From the NCBI GenBank assembly GCA_022402535.1, contig JAKRSD010000028.1:1-64000 (forward strand): a stretch of 64,000 bases of DNA. The letters run 5' to 3'. Position numbers and translations under genes: made by a program. Position 1 is the first letter of the stretch. Every line of letters starts with the position of its first letter. Below are positions 18,756 through 28,611 of the stretch, piece after piece. The notes below the pieces were generated by a model. That model saw only the letters and a list, made by a program, of their open reading frames with translations, ran no database searches and was not told the DNA's origin. The stretch comes from Flavobacteriales bacterium. Lineage in GTDB: Bacteria > Bacteroidota > Bacteroidia > CAIKAF01.

Positions 18756-18788
18756 GAACGTAAGTTAAATTACTTTACGTTCCTTTTT
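18756..18788 (+). promoter_or_regulatory. leader hairpin with T-tract, possible attenuator
   Basis: GAACGTAA (18756-18763) pairs with TTACGTTC (18775-18782) around an 11-base AT-rich loop, followed at once by CTTTTT. The hairpin lies inside the predicted 5' leader of the RRM gene, 74 bp before its start codon, and looks like a weak terminator or RNA-structure control element. Confidence 0.5.
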
Positions 18789-18861
18789 AGAGTGTACAGG
18801 TCATAAGACTCCCTTTCTGCTTTCAAATCTCATTTTATTTATTTTTTTATTTTTTTTAGAA

Positions 18862-19173
18862 ATGAACATTTTTGTTTCTCAGTTAAGCTACGGTGTAAAT
18901 GACGCCGATTTGAATGAACTTTTTGCAGAGTACGGTACCGTAAATTCAGCAAAAGTAATTATGGACCGCGAAACCGGTCGTTCCAGAGGTTTCGGATTTG
19001 TTGAAATGGCTGATGCCGAAGGTCAGAAAGCTATCGACGAATTAAACGGAGCAGAGTATGACGGTAAAGTAATTTCCGTATCTGTAGCCCGTCCTAAAAC
19101 TGAAAATCGCAGCGGTGGCGGTTTCGGTGGTGGTAATCGTAATTCAGGTTACGGAAACCGTCGCAGTTACTAA
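18862..19173 (+). CDS. single-RRM RNA-binding protein
   Basis: 103 residues. One RNA recognition motif fills residues 1-78: RNP2 is IFVSQL near the N-terminus and RNP1 is RGFGFVEM near residue 48, each with the aromatic residues that stack on RNA. The tail is Gly/Arg/Asn/Ser rich (about 82-103), as in glycine-rich cold-inducible RNA-binding proteins. Bacteroidota commonly carry several such small RRM proteins that act as global post-transcriptional regulators. The gene stands alone between a strong promoter with a structured leader and a strong terminator, which suggests high and regulated expression. Confidence 0.9.
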   Translation: MNIFVSQLSYGVNDADLNELFAEYGTVNSAKVIMDRETGRSRGFGFVEMADAEGQKAIDELNGAEYDGKVISVSVARPKTENRSGGGFGGGNRNSGYGNRRSY

Positions 19174-19194
19174 CACTCGAAATACATTTTCGTT

Positions 19195-19228
19195 AAAGTG
19201 CTTCCTTCGGGAGGCACTTTTTTTTTGC
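19195..19228 (+). terminator. intrinsic terminator after the RRM gene
   Basis: AAAGTGCTTCC, a TTCG tetraloop, GGAGGCACTTT and a further run of T residues. A textbook hairpin 21 bp past the stop. Confidence 0.9.
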
Positions 19229-19302
19229 CTTATTTTTTTGCATCTTTCATTAGTTCATAAAATCTCCTTATTTAGTGCAGTGGAATAATTCAATCTTAAA
19301 CA

Positions 19303-21195
19303 ATGAAAATCCAAAACATAGAAGAGTATCATTCGATATACAAACAGAGTGTGGAAAATCCGGAACAATTTTGGGCCGAAGTGGCCCGGCAGTTTGAATG
19401 GATTTCGCCTTTTTCCGAAACATTAAAATGGGATTTTGAAAAACCTGATGTGCAATGGTTCATCAATGGAAAAACCAATATTACCCTAAACTGTCTGGAT
19501 AGGCATTTGGCCAATCATGCCGATAAAACAGCCTTAATTTGGGAATCGAATGATCCTAAAGAAAAAGAAATCCGATTCACATACGCCCGCCTGCACGAAG
19601 AAGTTTGCCGCATGGCCAATGTGCTTAAAAATAACGGAGTGAAAAAAGGAGACAGGGTGTGTATTTATATGCCCATGATTCCCGAACTTACGATTTCTGT
19701 GTTAGCCTGTGCCCGCATCGGAGCGGTTCATTCGGTGGTGTTCGCCGGATTTTCCGCGCATGCCCTTGCCGATCGTATTCAGGATGCGCAGGCCAATGTG
19801 GTGATTACTTCTGACGGACTGAACCGCGGAACCAAAGAAGTGGCCGTGAAAAGGGTGGTGGATGAAGCGCTTGATTCGGGTTGTGACTCTATACAAAAAG
19901 TAATCGTGGCCAACCGCCTGGGCTGGACGGTAGATATGACACACGGAAGAGATGTGTTTTTACACGATGAGTTGCTCAAGGTAAATGCCGATTGTCCCGC
20001 AGAGCCTATGGATTCAGAAGATATGCTGTTTATTCTCTACACTTCGGGTTCTACAGGAAAACCCAAAGGTGTGGTGCATACTATCGGCGGCTATATGGTA
20101 TATGCAGGTTATACATTTGATACGGTATTTCAATGTGGAGAAAAAGATATTTTTTGGTGCACGGCCGATGTGGGCTGGATAACCGGCCACAGTTATTTGA
20201 TTTATGGCCCCTTACTCAATGGAGCTACCACACTCATGTTTGAAGGCATTCCCACCTATCCGGATGCGGGACGTTTTTGGCAGGTTATTGATAAATACGG
20301 GGTAACTCATTTCTATACCGCACCCACGGCCATCCGCGCCTTAATGGCTTCCGGGGTAGATCATGTACTTGGGTACAATTTACATTCGCTGAAATTGTTG
20401 GGCACTGTGGGAGAACCCATCAATGAAGAAGCCTGGAAATGGTATCATCTGCATATCGGGAAAGGGCGTTGCCCCATTGTGGATACCTGGTGGCAAACCG
20501 AAACAGGAGGTATCATGATTTCGGCAATCGGTCATTTTTCGCCCCAAAAGCCGGCGCACGCCGGATTACCGCTGCCGGGCATTCAACCCGTATTGTTGAA
20601 TAACGATGGCAAAGAAATTAAGGAAAATGAGCAGGAAGGATATCTGGCTATCCGATTTCCATGGCCGTCCATAATACGCACCACCTACGGCGATCATGAA
20701 CGTTGCCGGCTTACCTATTTCAGTACCTATAATAATTATTATTTCACCGGTGACGGTGCCCGAAGAGATGCAGACGGATTGTATAGAATCATCGGAAGGG
20801 TAGATGATGTCATCAATGTTTCTGGACATCGGTTTGGAACAGCCGAAGTGGAAAACGCCATCAATCAGAACAAAAAAGTGGTGGAATCTGCCGTGGTGGG
20901 TTTTCCTCATTACATAAAAGGGCAGGGGATTTATGCTTTTGTGGTATGCGAAAAAATACCCGAATCGCCTGATTTCACCCGTGAAGAAATACTGGAAACC
21001 GTTACTCAGGAGATCGGCCGCATTGCCAAACCCGATAAAATTCAGTTTGTAACCGCATTACCCAAAACCCGTTCAGGAAAAATCATGCGACGCATTTTAC
21101 GCAAAGTAGCCGAAGGCGATACATCGAATCTGGGCGATACCTCTACTTTGCTCGATCCGCTTGTCGTGGATGAAATTGTGCAGGGAGCAATTTAA
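19303..21195 (+). CDS. acs: acetyl-CoA synthetase (AMP-forming)
   Basis: 630 residues, the standard length. It activates acetate to acetyl-CoA through acetyl-AMP. The adenylation motif YTSGSTGKPKGVVH lies near residues 245-260, DTWWQTETGG near 395, and the C-terminal hinge YRIIGRVDDVINVSGHR near 495. The C-terminal TRSGKIMRRILR holds the catalytic lysine (near residue 590) that is the site of acetyl regulation in the family. It is a single-gene unit between two terminators. Confidence 0.95.
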   Translation: MKIQNIEEYHSIYKQSVENPEQFWAEVARQFEWISPFSETLKWDFEKPDVQWFINGKTNITLNCLDRHLANHADKTALIWESNDPKEKEIRFTYARLHEEVCRMANVLKNNGVKKGDRVCIYMPMIPELTISVLACARIGAVHSVVFAGFSAHALADRIQDAQANVVITSDGLNRGTKEVAVKRVVDEALDSGCDSIQKVIVANRLGWTVDMTHGRDVFLHDELLKVNADCPAEPMDSEDMLFILYTSGSTGKPKGVVHTIGGYMVYAGYTFDTVFQCGEKDIFWCTADVGWITGHSYLIYGPLLNGATTLMFEGIPTYPDAGRFWQVIDKYGVTHFYTAPTAIRALMASGVDHVLGYNLHSLKLLGTVGEPINEEAWKWYHLHIGKGRCPIVDTWWQTETGGIMISAIGHFSPQKPAHAGLPLPGIQPVLLNNDGKEIKENEQEGYLAIRFPWPSIIRTTYGDHERCRLTYFSTYNNYYFTGDGARRDADGLYRIIGRVDDVINVSGHRFGTAEVENAINQNKKVVESAVVGFPHYIKGQGIYAFVVCEKIPESPDFTREEILETVTQEIGRIAKPDKIQFVTALPKTRSGKIMRRILRKVAEGDTSNLGDTSTLLDPLVVDEIVQGAI

Positions 21196-21212
21196 TATTG
21201 GGATATACAAAC

Positions 21213-21240
21213 TGCCAAACCTTTTGGCTTGGCATTTGTC
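21213..21240 (+). terminator. intrinsic terminator after acs
   Basis: TGCCAAACC and GGCTTGGCA pair around TTTT with one mismatch, followed by TTTGTC. It lies 18 bp past the stop. Confidence 0.75.
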
Positions 21241-21322
21241 TTGATTAAATCAAAATCAACCGCCGAAATACAGAATTGCTAAGCTGTTCTGTCGTTTTGT
21301 CGGTATAATACACGTGAATAAT

Positions 21323-23791
21323 ATGAGCTTCTTTAAAGATATAGACAAAATGGCACTTTCGGGCGTAATGAATGATGATGCCGAAATGATTCCTCTGATT
21401 ACTTCTGACGAAGATGATGAAGAATTAACCGATTTGCCGGATGAACTTCCATTGCTTCCGCTTAGAAATACGGTGTTGTTCCCCGGAGTGGTTATTCCCA
21501 TTACGGTGGGCCGCGATAAATCCATCAAACTCATCGGCGAAGCCTACAAAGGCAATCGGATTATCGGGGTTACTGCCCAAAAAGACATGAATGTGGAAGA
21601 ACCTGTTTTTGAGGATTTGCATACCACAGGAACGATTGCCCGCATTTTAAAAATGCTAAAAATGCCTGATGGCAGTACCACGGCCATTATTCAGGGAAAA
21701 AAGCGGATGCGTTTGGAACAACTTACGCAGACCGAACCGTTCCTGAAAACTAAATACACTGAACTCGCAGAAATTAAACCCGATGCTAAAAACGATGAAT
21801 TTCAGGCTGTCTTTTCAGCGCTGAAAGAAAGCGCATTGCAAATTATCGAATTATCACCTGAAATTCCGTCAGAAGCAGCGTTTGCCATAAAAAATATTGA
21901 AAGTCCTTCTTTCCTCATCAATTTTGTATCGGGTAACATGAATGCGCCCGTTGAAGAAAAACAGGCCATATTGGAAATTACCGATCCTATTGAAAGAGCC
22001 ACACAGATTTTAAAATCCCTTCAACAGGATTTGCAGATGCAGGAACTGAAAAATAAAATCCGTTCCAAGGTTAAGGTGGATATTGACAAACAACAGAAAG
22101 AATACTTTTTACACCAGCAATTACGACAGATTCAGGAAGAGCTGGGTACGGGTACCAATAAAGATATAGAAGAATTGAAGGCAAAAGCGGAAAGCAAAAA
22201 CTGGTCCGGCGAAGCCAAAGAGGTATTCGAAAAAGAAATAGGCAAATTAGAGCGCACCAATCCGGCCTCGCCCGAATATTCGGTAATCATGAATTACCTG
22301 GAGTTGATGACGGATCTGCCCTGGAGTGAGTATTCTAAGGATAATTTTGATTTGGTGCGGGCTAAAAAAATATTGGATCGCGATCATTTCGGAATCAAAA
22401 AAGTAAAAGAACGTCTGTTGGAGTACCTGGCCGTACTGAAACTAAAAGGCGATATGCGTTCTCCCATTCTTTGCCTGGTGGGCCCTCCCGGGGTGGGTAA
22501 AACCTCTTTGGGGAAATCGGTGGCTGAAGCCTTGGGGCGCAAATATGTGCGCATGGCACTGGGCGGAATGAAGGATGAAAGCGAAATCCGCGGACATAGA
22601 AAAACATACATCGGGGCCATGCCCGGGCGGGTGTTGCAAAACATCAAAAAAGTAAAAACATCCAATCCGGTTTTTATACTGGATGAGTTGGATAAACTGG
22701 GAACCGGTTTTCATGGTGATCCTTCTTCCGCACTCCTCGAAGTGTTGGATCCGGAACAAAACACCACATTCCACGATAATTTTCTGGAGGTGGAATACGA
22801 CCTTTCCAAAGTGTTGTTTATAGCCACGGCCAACTCGCTTTCCACCATTCAGCCTGCATTGCTCGATCGGATGGAAATCATCGAACTGTCGGGATATAGT
22901 ATGGAAGAAAAAGTAGAAATCGCCAAGCGCCATTTGGTTCCCAAACAGTTAAAAGAGCATGGGCTGGAAAAGAGTCGCCTGTCCTTTTCTAAAAAAGTAT
23001 TAGAATTTATTATTGAAAACTACACCCGCGAAAGCGGAGTGCGAAATCTGGAACGAGAAATTGCCCGGGTAATCCGCAATAAAGCCAAGGCCATTGCCAT
23101 GGACGAAAATCCATCTAAACAGATTGAAATGGATGAACTGGAAACCATACTCGGACCTGCCCATCCCAAAGCCAAGTACATCGGAAATGAATACCCCGGT
23201 GTGGTTACTGGCTTAGCTTGGACATCTGTAGGAGGCGATATTTTATACATAGAATCTTCCGTAACGCCCGGAAAAGGAAAACTCACCCTGACCGGAAATT
23301 TGGGCGACGTAATGAAAGAATCAGCTGTGATTGCGTTGGAATATCTGAAGAGCCGTTCACAGGAATTTGGCTTACAGTATGATGTGTTTTCGCATACCGA
23401 TGTGCATGTACACGTGCCTGAAGGGGCTACTCCCAAAGACGGTCCATCGGCCGGAATTACCATGTTTACCTCATTGGTTTCTGCTTACACGCAGCGCAAA
23501 ATTAAATCGCAATTGGCTATGACGGGCGAAATTACCCTTCGGGGCGAAGTGCTTCCCGTGGGCGGAATCAAAGAGAAAATTCTGGCGGCAAAACGGGCTG
23601 GAATCAAATACGTGATTTTAAGCGAAAAAAATCAGAAAGATGTAAACGAAATTGAACCGGAATATATCATCGGGCTGGAGTTTCATTACGTGAAAAATAT
23701 GTCAGATGTGGCCTCTTTTGCCTTGCTGAAAGAAAAGGTGAAAAATCCGCGCGATTTCAGTCAGTTGATTTCCAAGTCAAACAAAAATTAA
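21323..23791 (+). CDS. lon: ATP-dependent protease Lon
   Basis: 822 residues from the ATG at 21323; a GTG three codons upstream is also possible. Domains in order: the LON substrate-binding domain (about 35-240, beginning [18 protein letters not shown]), a coiled-coil region, the AAA+ module with Walker [10 protein letters not shown] and Walker [10 protein letters not shown], and the protease domain with the catalytic dyad Ser709 (DGPSAG) and Lys750 (GGIKEK). Lon degrades damaged and regulatory proteins in the cytoplasm. All key residues are intact. It has its own leader, and two hairpins follow it. Confidence 0.95.
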   Translation: MSFFKDIDKMALSGVMNDDAEMIPLITSDEDDEELTDLPDELPLLPLRNTVLFPGVVIPITVGRDKSIKLIGEAYKGNRIIGVTAQKDMNVEEPVFEDLHTTGTIARILKMLKMPDGSTTAIIQGKKRMRLEQLTQTEPFLKTKYTELAEIKPDAKNDEFQAVFSALKESALQIIELSPEIPSEAAFAIKNIESPSFLINFVSGNMNAPVEEKQAILEITDPIERATQILKSLQQDLQMQELKNKIRSKVKVDIDKQQKEYFLHQQLRQIQEELGTGTNKDIEELKAKAESKNWSGEAKEVFEKEIGKLERTNPASPEYSVIMNYLELMTDLPWSEYSKDNFDLVRAKKILDRDHFGIKKVKERLLEYLAVLKLKGDMRSPILCLVGPPGVGKTSLGKSVAEALGRKYVRMALGGMKDESEIRGHRKTYIGAMPGRVLQNIKKVKTSNPVFILDELDKLGTGFHGDPSSALLEVLDPEQNTTFHDNFLEVEYDLSKVLFIATANSLSTIQPALLDRMEIIELSGYSMEEKVEIAKRHLVPKQLKEHGLEKSRLSFSKKVLEFIIENYTRESGVRNLEREIARVIRNKAKAIAMDENPSKQIEMDELETILGPAHPKAKYIGNEYPGVVTGLAWTSVGGDILYIESSVTPGKGKLTLTGNLGDVMKESAVIALEYLKSRSQEFGLQYDVFSHTDVHVHVPEGATPKDGPSAGITMFTSLVSAYTQRKIKSQLAMTGEITLRGEVLPVGGIKEKILAAKRAGIKYVILSEKNQKDVNEIEPEYIIGLEFHYVKNMSDVASFALLKEKVKNPRDFSQLISKSNKN

Positions 23792-23864
23792 GCTAGATAA
23801 GAATAAATAATGCCTTCAGGCTGAAATTATTTATCTAAAGGAATCAACATCTTATCGAAAATAC

Positions 23865-23889
23865 GACCCGTAGTATGGGTCTGTTTTTA
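23865..23889 (+). terminator. hairpin with T-tract between lon and the subtilase
   Basis: GACCC and GGGTC enclose a 7-base loop and are followed by TGTTTTT. An AT-rich stem-loop at about 23794-23837, closer to the lon stop, may add to termination. The T-tract merges with the -7 box of the next gene. Confidence 0.55.
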
Positions 23890-23895
23890 CCTTTG
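23888..23895 (+). promoter_or_regulatory. TAnnTTTG -7 box upstream of the subtilase
   Basis: TACCTTTG lies directly after the hairpin T-tract, giving a leader of about 95 nt before the subtilase ATG. The expected -33 position falls inside the hairpin and does not match. Confidence 0.4.
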
Positions 23896-23997
23896 TGCAT
23901 ATTGAAATATTCTCATTTCAGATTTCTGAAAATAGGTTATTTAGGAATTTGACGTGTAAATTTTCATTCTTAACATGTAATACGCAAACAATTAAAC

Positions 23998-25587
23998 ATG
24001 AAAAAATTAGTATTGAGAGCCTCTTTTTTCTTTTTGGCTCTGGGAGTTTTTGCAGGGTTGAATGCCCAGCAGGTGGACAAATCCATTTTAAACTGGTACA
24101 ACGGGGCAACTCCCGGGATGGCTACTGAAAAGGCTTACAAACTGGTTTCTAAAAGAACGCCTAAAGAAGTGGTGGTGGCTATTATCGACTCAGGTGTGGA
24201 CACCGAACATGAAGATTTAAAAGGACAGATTTGGGTGAACACCAAAGAAATTCCAGGAAATGGAATTGATGATGATAAAAATGGATATATAGATGATATT
24301 CATGGTTGGAATTTCTTAGGAAATGCCAATGGGGAGAACGCAAACGACGAAAACCTGGAGTTTGTGCGTATTTACAAAATGGGTAAAAGTAAATTTGAAG
24401 GCAAGGCTCAGTCGGATATTGCTGCTGCAGATAAAGACGCATACAAATTATGGAAGGAATGTGCCGACAAAATGAATGAAGAGCGTGCCGAGGCCGAGCA
24501 GATGCTAGCCACCTACACCATGATTAAAGATCAGGTGCTTCCTATGGTGCCTATGTTGGTGAAACAGGCGATGGGTAAAGAAAGTTACACGCTTACCGAT
24601 TTGAAAAAATGGAAACCCAAAACCGAAGAGCACATGCAGATTCGTGAGTTGGCTATTCAGGTAGAATCGGGCGAATTATCCGAAGCGGAAATGGAAGAAG
24701 GATTAAAACATTTTAGAGATCAGTTGGCCTACAACCTAAACCCTGATTTTGACGGGCGTAAAATAGTGGGCGATGATCCGTTTGATTTTTCGCAGCGCAA
24801 GTATGGTAACAACGATGTAAAAGGACCTGATGCCCTTCATGGTACGCATGTGGCCGGTATTGTAGGTTCATTGCGTGGAAACGGTCTCGGCGGCGACGGT
24901 GTGGCTGCTCCGGTAAAATTGATGTCGTTACGAGCCGTACCAAATGGCGATGAGTACGATAAAGACATTGCTTTTGCCATCCGTTATGCGGTGGATAATG
25001 GCGCTTCGGTGATTAACATGTCATTCGGAAAAGCCTATTCCACCCATCAAAAAGAAGTGTACGAAGCCATGAAATACGCGGAACAAAAAGGAGTTTTATT
25101 GGTACATGCTGCGGGTAACGACGGAGCCAATATTGATGTAACGCCTAATTTTCCTGCCGTAAAATTTTCATTCCAACAGGAAGACTTTAAAAATTTACTC
25201 ACCATCGGGGCTTCTACACGATTTGCCAAAGGCAATCTGGCGGCTTCTTTCTCTAACTATGGGATTAATTCGGTAGATGTATTTGCTCCCGGTTTTGAGA
25301 TTTATAACACCATTCCCGAAAACAAATACAAAAAACTACAGGGAACCAGTATGGCAGCCCCTGCGGTATCTGGAACAGCGGCCTTTTTGAAAGCGTATTT
25401 CCCCGAGCTGAGCATGATTGAAATCAAAGATATTTTGATGAAAACCGCTACGCCTTACGGAAAAACCTTGCAAACCCAACCCGGTTCAGACCAAAAGGTG
25501 GCTTTCTCTACCCTGAGCCGTACTGGCGGTGTAGTTAATCTGGAAGCGGCCGTGAAAATGGCCATGAAAATGACAGCCAAAAAATAA
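23998..25587 (+). CDS. secreted S8-family (subtilisin-like) serine peptidase
   Basis: 529 residues with a signal peptide ending LNAQ. The catalytic triad is Asp64 (AIIDSGVDTEHEDL), His281 (HGTHVAGIVGS) and Ser451 (GTSMAAPAVSG), with the oxyanion Asn374 in AAGND. The spacing of about 217 residues from Asp to His is much larger than in subtilisin. The extra segment, about residues 115-262, is charged and helical (for example EERAEAEQMLATY) and may be a regulatory or substrate-docking insert. There is no T9SS tail, so the enzyme is probably periplasmic or released by another route. A single-gene unit. Confidence 0.9.
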   Translation: MKKLVLRASFFFLALGVFAGLNAQQVDKSILNWYNGATPGMATEKAYKLVSKRTPKEVVVAIIDSGVDTEHEDLKGQIWVNTKEIPGNGIDDDKNGYIDDIHGWNFLGNANGENANDENLEFVRIYKMGKSKFEGKAQSDIAAADKDAYKLWKECADKMNEERAEAEQMLATYTMIKDQVLPMVPMLVKQAMGKESYTLTDLKKWKPKTEEHMQIRELAIQVESGELSEAEMEEGLKHFRDQLAYNLNPDFDGRKIVGDDPFDFSQRKYGNNDVKGPDALHGTHVAGIVGSLRGNGLGGDGVAAPVKLMSLRAVPNGDEYDKDIAFAIRYAVDNGASVINMSFGKAYSTHQKEVYEAMKYAEQKGVLLVHAAGNDGANIDVTPNFPAVKFSFQQEDFKNLLTIGASTRFAKGNLAASFSNYGINSVDVFAPGFEIYNTIPENKYKKLQGTSMAAPAVSGTAAFLKAYFPELSMIEIKDILMKTATPYGKTLQTQPGSDQKVAFSTLSRTGGVVNLEAAVKMAMKMTAKK

Positions 25588-25602
25588 CATCGCATAACAT
25601 GG

Positions 25603-25639
25603 AAACGGGGAATTTCTGACCAGAGATTCCCCGTTTTTT
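25603..25639 (+). terminator. intrinsic terminator after the subtilase
   Basis: AAACGGGGAAT and ATTCCCCGTTT form an 11 bp perfect stem, followed by further T residues. It lies 16 bp past the stop. Confidence 0.9.
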
Positions 25640-25698
25640 ATGGTTTAGATTTAAAATTTAAAAACTAACCTCTATGCTGTTTTTCAATAACGTAATTT

Positions 25699-26328
25699 TT
25701 ACCTTTTCAAAAGCTTAAAACCAATTTCTCTGCCTTGTCCCTGAAACATGGCCAGATTAATCCAAAACCAGGCAAATTGTTCCATGAGTTCAAATTTATC
25801 GTTACCTCCAATGCTGTAACACGCTGCAAAGCCTGCATCTTTAGCTAATTGCATGGCTGTTGATTTTCCTTTTTCACTGTCTCCGGCTACAAATAAATCA
25901 ATGGCTGTATCTCCATAAACGGGGTTTTGCATGTTGTTGGCCCCTGTAGTATTAAAACATTTAACCACATCGCGGCTTTGTGTATGATCGAGAATGGCAT
26001 CGGAGGTGTTATTGTAACCTTGCGGCCCTCTGCCCATTACAATATTCATGGTGTCAATAATAATTTTACCAGTTGTATCGCCAAGACTTTGCGCTACCTC
26101 AACAGCGATGGGCGCCGGCGTGGAAAGTAAAATCACTTCCGATTGTTTTACGGCTTCTTCAATCGTAAAAACATGGGTATTGGGGTTTGACAATAGGGCT
26201 TTGCCTTTAAAATTATTTACATCACGAACACCCAGATTAATTTCGTGCCCGTTATTTGCCCATTGGGTGGCTAATGCACCACCTACGTTTCCTGTACCGA
26301 TGATGGCAATTTTGTATTTCATATTCAT
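25699..26328 (-). CDS. F420/NADP-type oxidoreductase (NAD(P)-binding)
   Basis: 209 residues. It opens with a Rossmann nucleotide-binding fold, IAIIGTGNVGGALATQWANN at residues 6-25, and continues like the NADPH:F420 oxidoreductase family (PF03807 type). HEINLGVRD marks the end of the second strand, where an Arg may bind the NADP phosphate. Bacteroidota generally lack F420, so members here probably use NADP with another partner. It is the last gene of the operon that begins at 29457, 27 bp after the TMEM175 gene. The substrate is unknown. Confidence 0.7.
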   Translation of the reverse strand: MNMKYKIAIIGTGNVGGALATQWANNGHEINLGVRDVNNFKGKALLSNPNTHVFTIEEAVKQSEVILLSTPAPIAVEVAQSLGDTTGKIIIDTMNIVMGRGPQGYNNTSDAILDHTQSRDVVKCFNTTGANNMQNPVYGDTAIDLFVAGDSEKGKSTAMQLAKDAGFAACYSIGGNDKFELMEQFAWFWINLAMFQGQGREIGFKLLKR

Positions 26329-26355
26329 GATTTTGTATTTTATTTAAGTTTAGAA

Positions 26356-26949
26356 TTAGTTGTTATTATCGGGTTTGAAATACATGGCTGGAACCATAAG
26401 AAACATAGCAAACGCAATGTAAACTGAAATCAGGCTAAAAATGGCTGCCAAAAAATAAATAAAGAGCGCCAGTCTATTTTTATTTCTGATTTTAATATGT
26501 GCTTTTTTGTTTATACTATCCAAAAGTATATCGTTTTCAATAACATAGTTTCTAATTAGGGTAAACGATAATGCATTCATGAAAAAAATAACTCCATAAA
26601 ATAATGAAGATTGCCAAAGCCAGGGATTCGCCCCGATAAAATGGGTTCCGAAAGGTATCAGACTCATCCAGAATAAAAGATGAATATTGTACCACAAAAG
26701 TTTATTATCGGTACGTTTTATTTGATGAAATAGTTGATGGTGATTGACCCACATAATGGCGAGCATTAAAAAACTGATGGCATAGGAAATTAATTTAGGC
26801 ACCAGTTTCAAAAGTTCGTCCCAAACGGTATTGTCTGTGGGAATTTCCTGCAGTTTCAAATCAAAAACCATTACCGTGATAATAATGGCAATAACTCCGT
26901 CGCTGAATGCTTCCAATCGGCCGGTAGATATGCGCGTTGTTTTATTCAT
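26356..26949 (-). CDS. TMEM175-family (DUF1211) cation channel
   Basis: 197 residues with six predicted transmembrane helices. The family signature RxxxFSD is present at the start of helix 1 (RLEAFSDGV, residues 10-18), which in bacterial TMEM175 channels forms part of the ion path. Bacterial members are potassium-leak channels of one repeat that assemble as tetramers in the inner membrane. Its start codon overlaps the stop codon of the bestrophin gene (TAATG), so the two channels are translationally coupled. Selectivity in this species is inferred. Confidence 0.85.
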   Translation of the reverse strand: MNKTTRISTGRLEAFSDGVIAIIITVMVFDLKLQEIPTDNTVWDELLKLVPKLISYAISFLMLAIMWVNHHQLFHQIKRTDNKLLWYNIHLLFWMSLIPFGTHFIGANPWLWQSSLFYGVIFFMNALSFTLIRNYVIENDILLDSINKKAHIKIRNKNRLALFIYFLAAIFSLISVYIAFAMFLMVPAMYFKPDNNN

Positions 26950-27884
26950 TAAAATAAAAATCCGTTTTCAGTTTCTGATTTTTTGGGTAAATCACTTTCG
27001 CCCAACATTTCCTTCAAATCTCTCTCAATCGTATTACAAAGTGCGGTCATAGGCACATCCGTAATTTTATTTTCAAACGGATCTTCGTTTACTTCGCCCA
27101 CTTTGCCTATAATCGCAAATACAAATGAAATGACTACTGCAACAGGAATTATCAGATAAGCAATATTCATTTTTGCAAAATCACTTATCAACGAAAAGGG
27201 TAGAAGCAGAATAAATGTGAACAGAAATACGCGGGTGAAATAATCGTATTGCCTCAATAAAGGCGTGTTTTTGATACGTTCGCAACCGCCCTGATAATTG
27301 GCCAGCGCCAGAAGTTGTCCCTCCATCTGAAAGCTGTCAAAACCGCCTAAGGTGCCATTGCTCATGGCTTCATAAATTTTTTTGCCTGATATAAGATGAA
27401 TATAATTCGGCTTGTTTTGCGATTGTAAAAGTTCTTTAAATTCTTTTTCTGACAGAAATGGTTTAAGCTCTTGCCATTTATCTTGATTTCTTAAATGAAG
27501 TCTGAGTGCATGTACCCAGGCAATTACTTTGTAAATAAGCTCTTTTTTGAAGAGTTCGCTGCGGTTTTTATCGTAATTGGGTTGATGGGCATGACTATCG
27601 GTAAAGGTGATAATCAGCCGCGCTAAAACACGACTGGAATTGATAATACCGCCCCAAAGTGTTCGGGCTTCCCACCAACGGTTATAAGAACTGTTGTTTC
27701 GAAATGCAATGAAAATGGCTAAAGCGCTACCCAGAATAGCGGTAATTGAGAATGGCAATGAAATGGTAATAATATTTTGGTTATGCAAAATGTATACAGC
27801 AACTGAAGTAGAAATAGCCAACAGTAGTTCCGCTTTTATATATCGAACTACTTTAATCGGGTTGAAATTTTTTTTTATAATCAT
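26949..27884 (-). CDS. bestrophin-family anion channel
   Basis: 311 residues. The N-terminal half has two hydrophobic helices and then the family signature FRNNSSYNRWWEARTLWGGI near residues 60-80. The C-terminal half has two more membrane helices (about 210-260) and ends with the typical EDPFENKITDVP motif. Bacterial bestrophins are pentameric channels; most family members pass chloride or bicarbonate, and some bacterial ones favour cations. Its reading frame overlaps the next gene (TMEM175), and the upstream small outer-membrane-like gene is 55 bp away. Confidence 0.85.
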   Translation of the reverse strand: MIIKKNFNPIKVVRYIKAELLLAISTSVAVYILHNQNIITISLPFSITAILGSALAIFIAFRNNSSYNRWWEARTLWGGIINSSRVLARLIITFTDSHAHQPNYDKNRSELFKKELIYKVIAWVHALRLHLRNQDKWQELKPFLSEKEFKELLQSQNKPNYIHLISGKKIYEAMSNGTLGGFDSFQMEGQLLALANYQGGCERIKNTPLLRQYDYFTRVFLFTFILLLPFSLISDFAKMNIAYLIIPVAVVISFVFAIIGKVGEVNEDPFENKITDVPMTALCNTIERDLKEMLGESDLPKKSETENGFLF

Positions 27885-27939
27885 ATAATTAGGTAATTAG
27901 TTCAAAACATTTTTGCTGTTAGTTTACAGTCTGCAGGAT

Positions 27940-28611
27940 TTAAAATTCATGCCTGAAAAATCCGCCAGCATTATAGAGATTAATAAATGATATATTTCCT
28001 GACTGATTAAAATCAGCTCCTACTCCAAACTGATAGCGTTTTAATTCCAATCCGATTCGTACACGCTGCGTAAAACTTAAATTTTCTGTTTTTAAGGTAG
28101 GCAGTGTGTTAAGGCTTTCAGCCTGAGTGAATAAGTTCAGTGTGTTTGAAATTTTAGGTGTGTAGCGCAACAATATAAAGTAATCTAATTCCGGATTTTT
28201 TAAGGTTTCGCAAACCATCCAGCTGAAAACGGTTATATTCTTTTTGATGAGTGCATACTGAATACCCGCTTTGGGAAATACACCCCAGCTTAAAATCTGT
28301 GCTACAAAAACGGGAGCAAATCCTTTGGCTTTTTCGTGGTTGTAAGATATGGCTTCGGTAAATCCAAATTGGGGAAGGAATTTAGATTTGGTCATTCTGT
28401 AATCCACACTTGCCCGGTTTCTGTTGAAAAACAGCCATCGGTTGGGTTTTAGGGCATCCTGTTTGTTTTTAAAGAATTTAAAAAACATTATATCCATCGT
28501 GGTGCGTTCATGCCCCGCAAATAGTTCCACCGGAATTTGAGAAAAGGTAATGCCTCTTGAAAGAAGCATTACCAATAAAACATAAAATGTACTACGTTTT
28601 AATTTCATCAT
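27940..28611 (-). CDS. exported protein of unknown function, probable small outer-membrane barrel
   Basis: 223 residues. A signal peptide ends GITFSQ; the mature part has repeated amphipathic strands with aromatic ends and closes in NAGGFFRHEF, with a C-terminal Phe as expected for a beta-barrel. No family is recognised. It begins immediately after the stop of the DJ-1/PfpI-family gene with no gap, so it belongs to that operon. It may be a pore or a periplasmic partner of the channels that follow, but that is inference. Confidence 0.45.
   Translation of the reverse strand: MMKLKRSTFYVLLVMLLSRGITFSQIPVELFAGHERTTMDIMFFKFFKNKQDALKPNRWLFFNRNRASVDYRMTKSKFLPQFGFTEAISYNHEKAKGFAPVFVAQILSWGVFPKAGIQYALIKKNITVFSWMVCETLKNPELDYFILLRYTPKISNTLNLFTQAESLNTLPTLKTENLSFTQRVRIGLELKRYQFGVGADFNQSGNISFINLYNAGGFFRHEF

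Noticed and set aside
22442-22933. 163-codon open frame opposite lon
   Set aside because: It lies wholly within the conserved AAA+ region of lon and reflects constraint on that gene.
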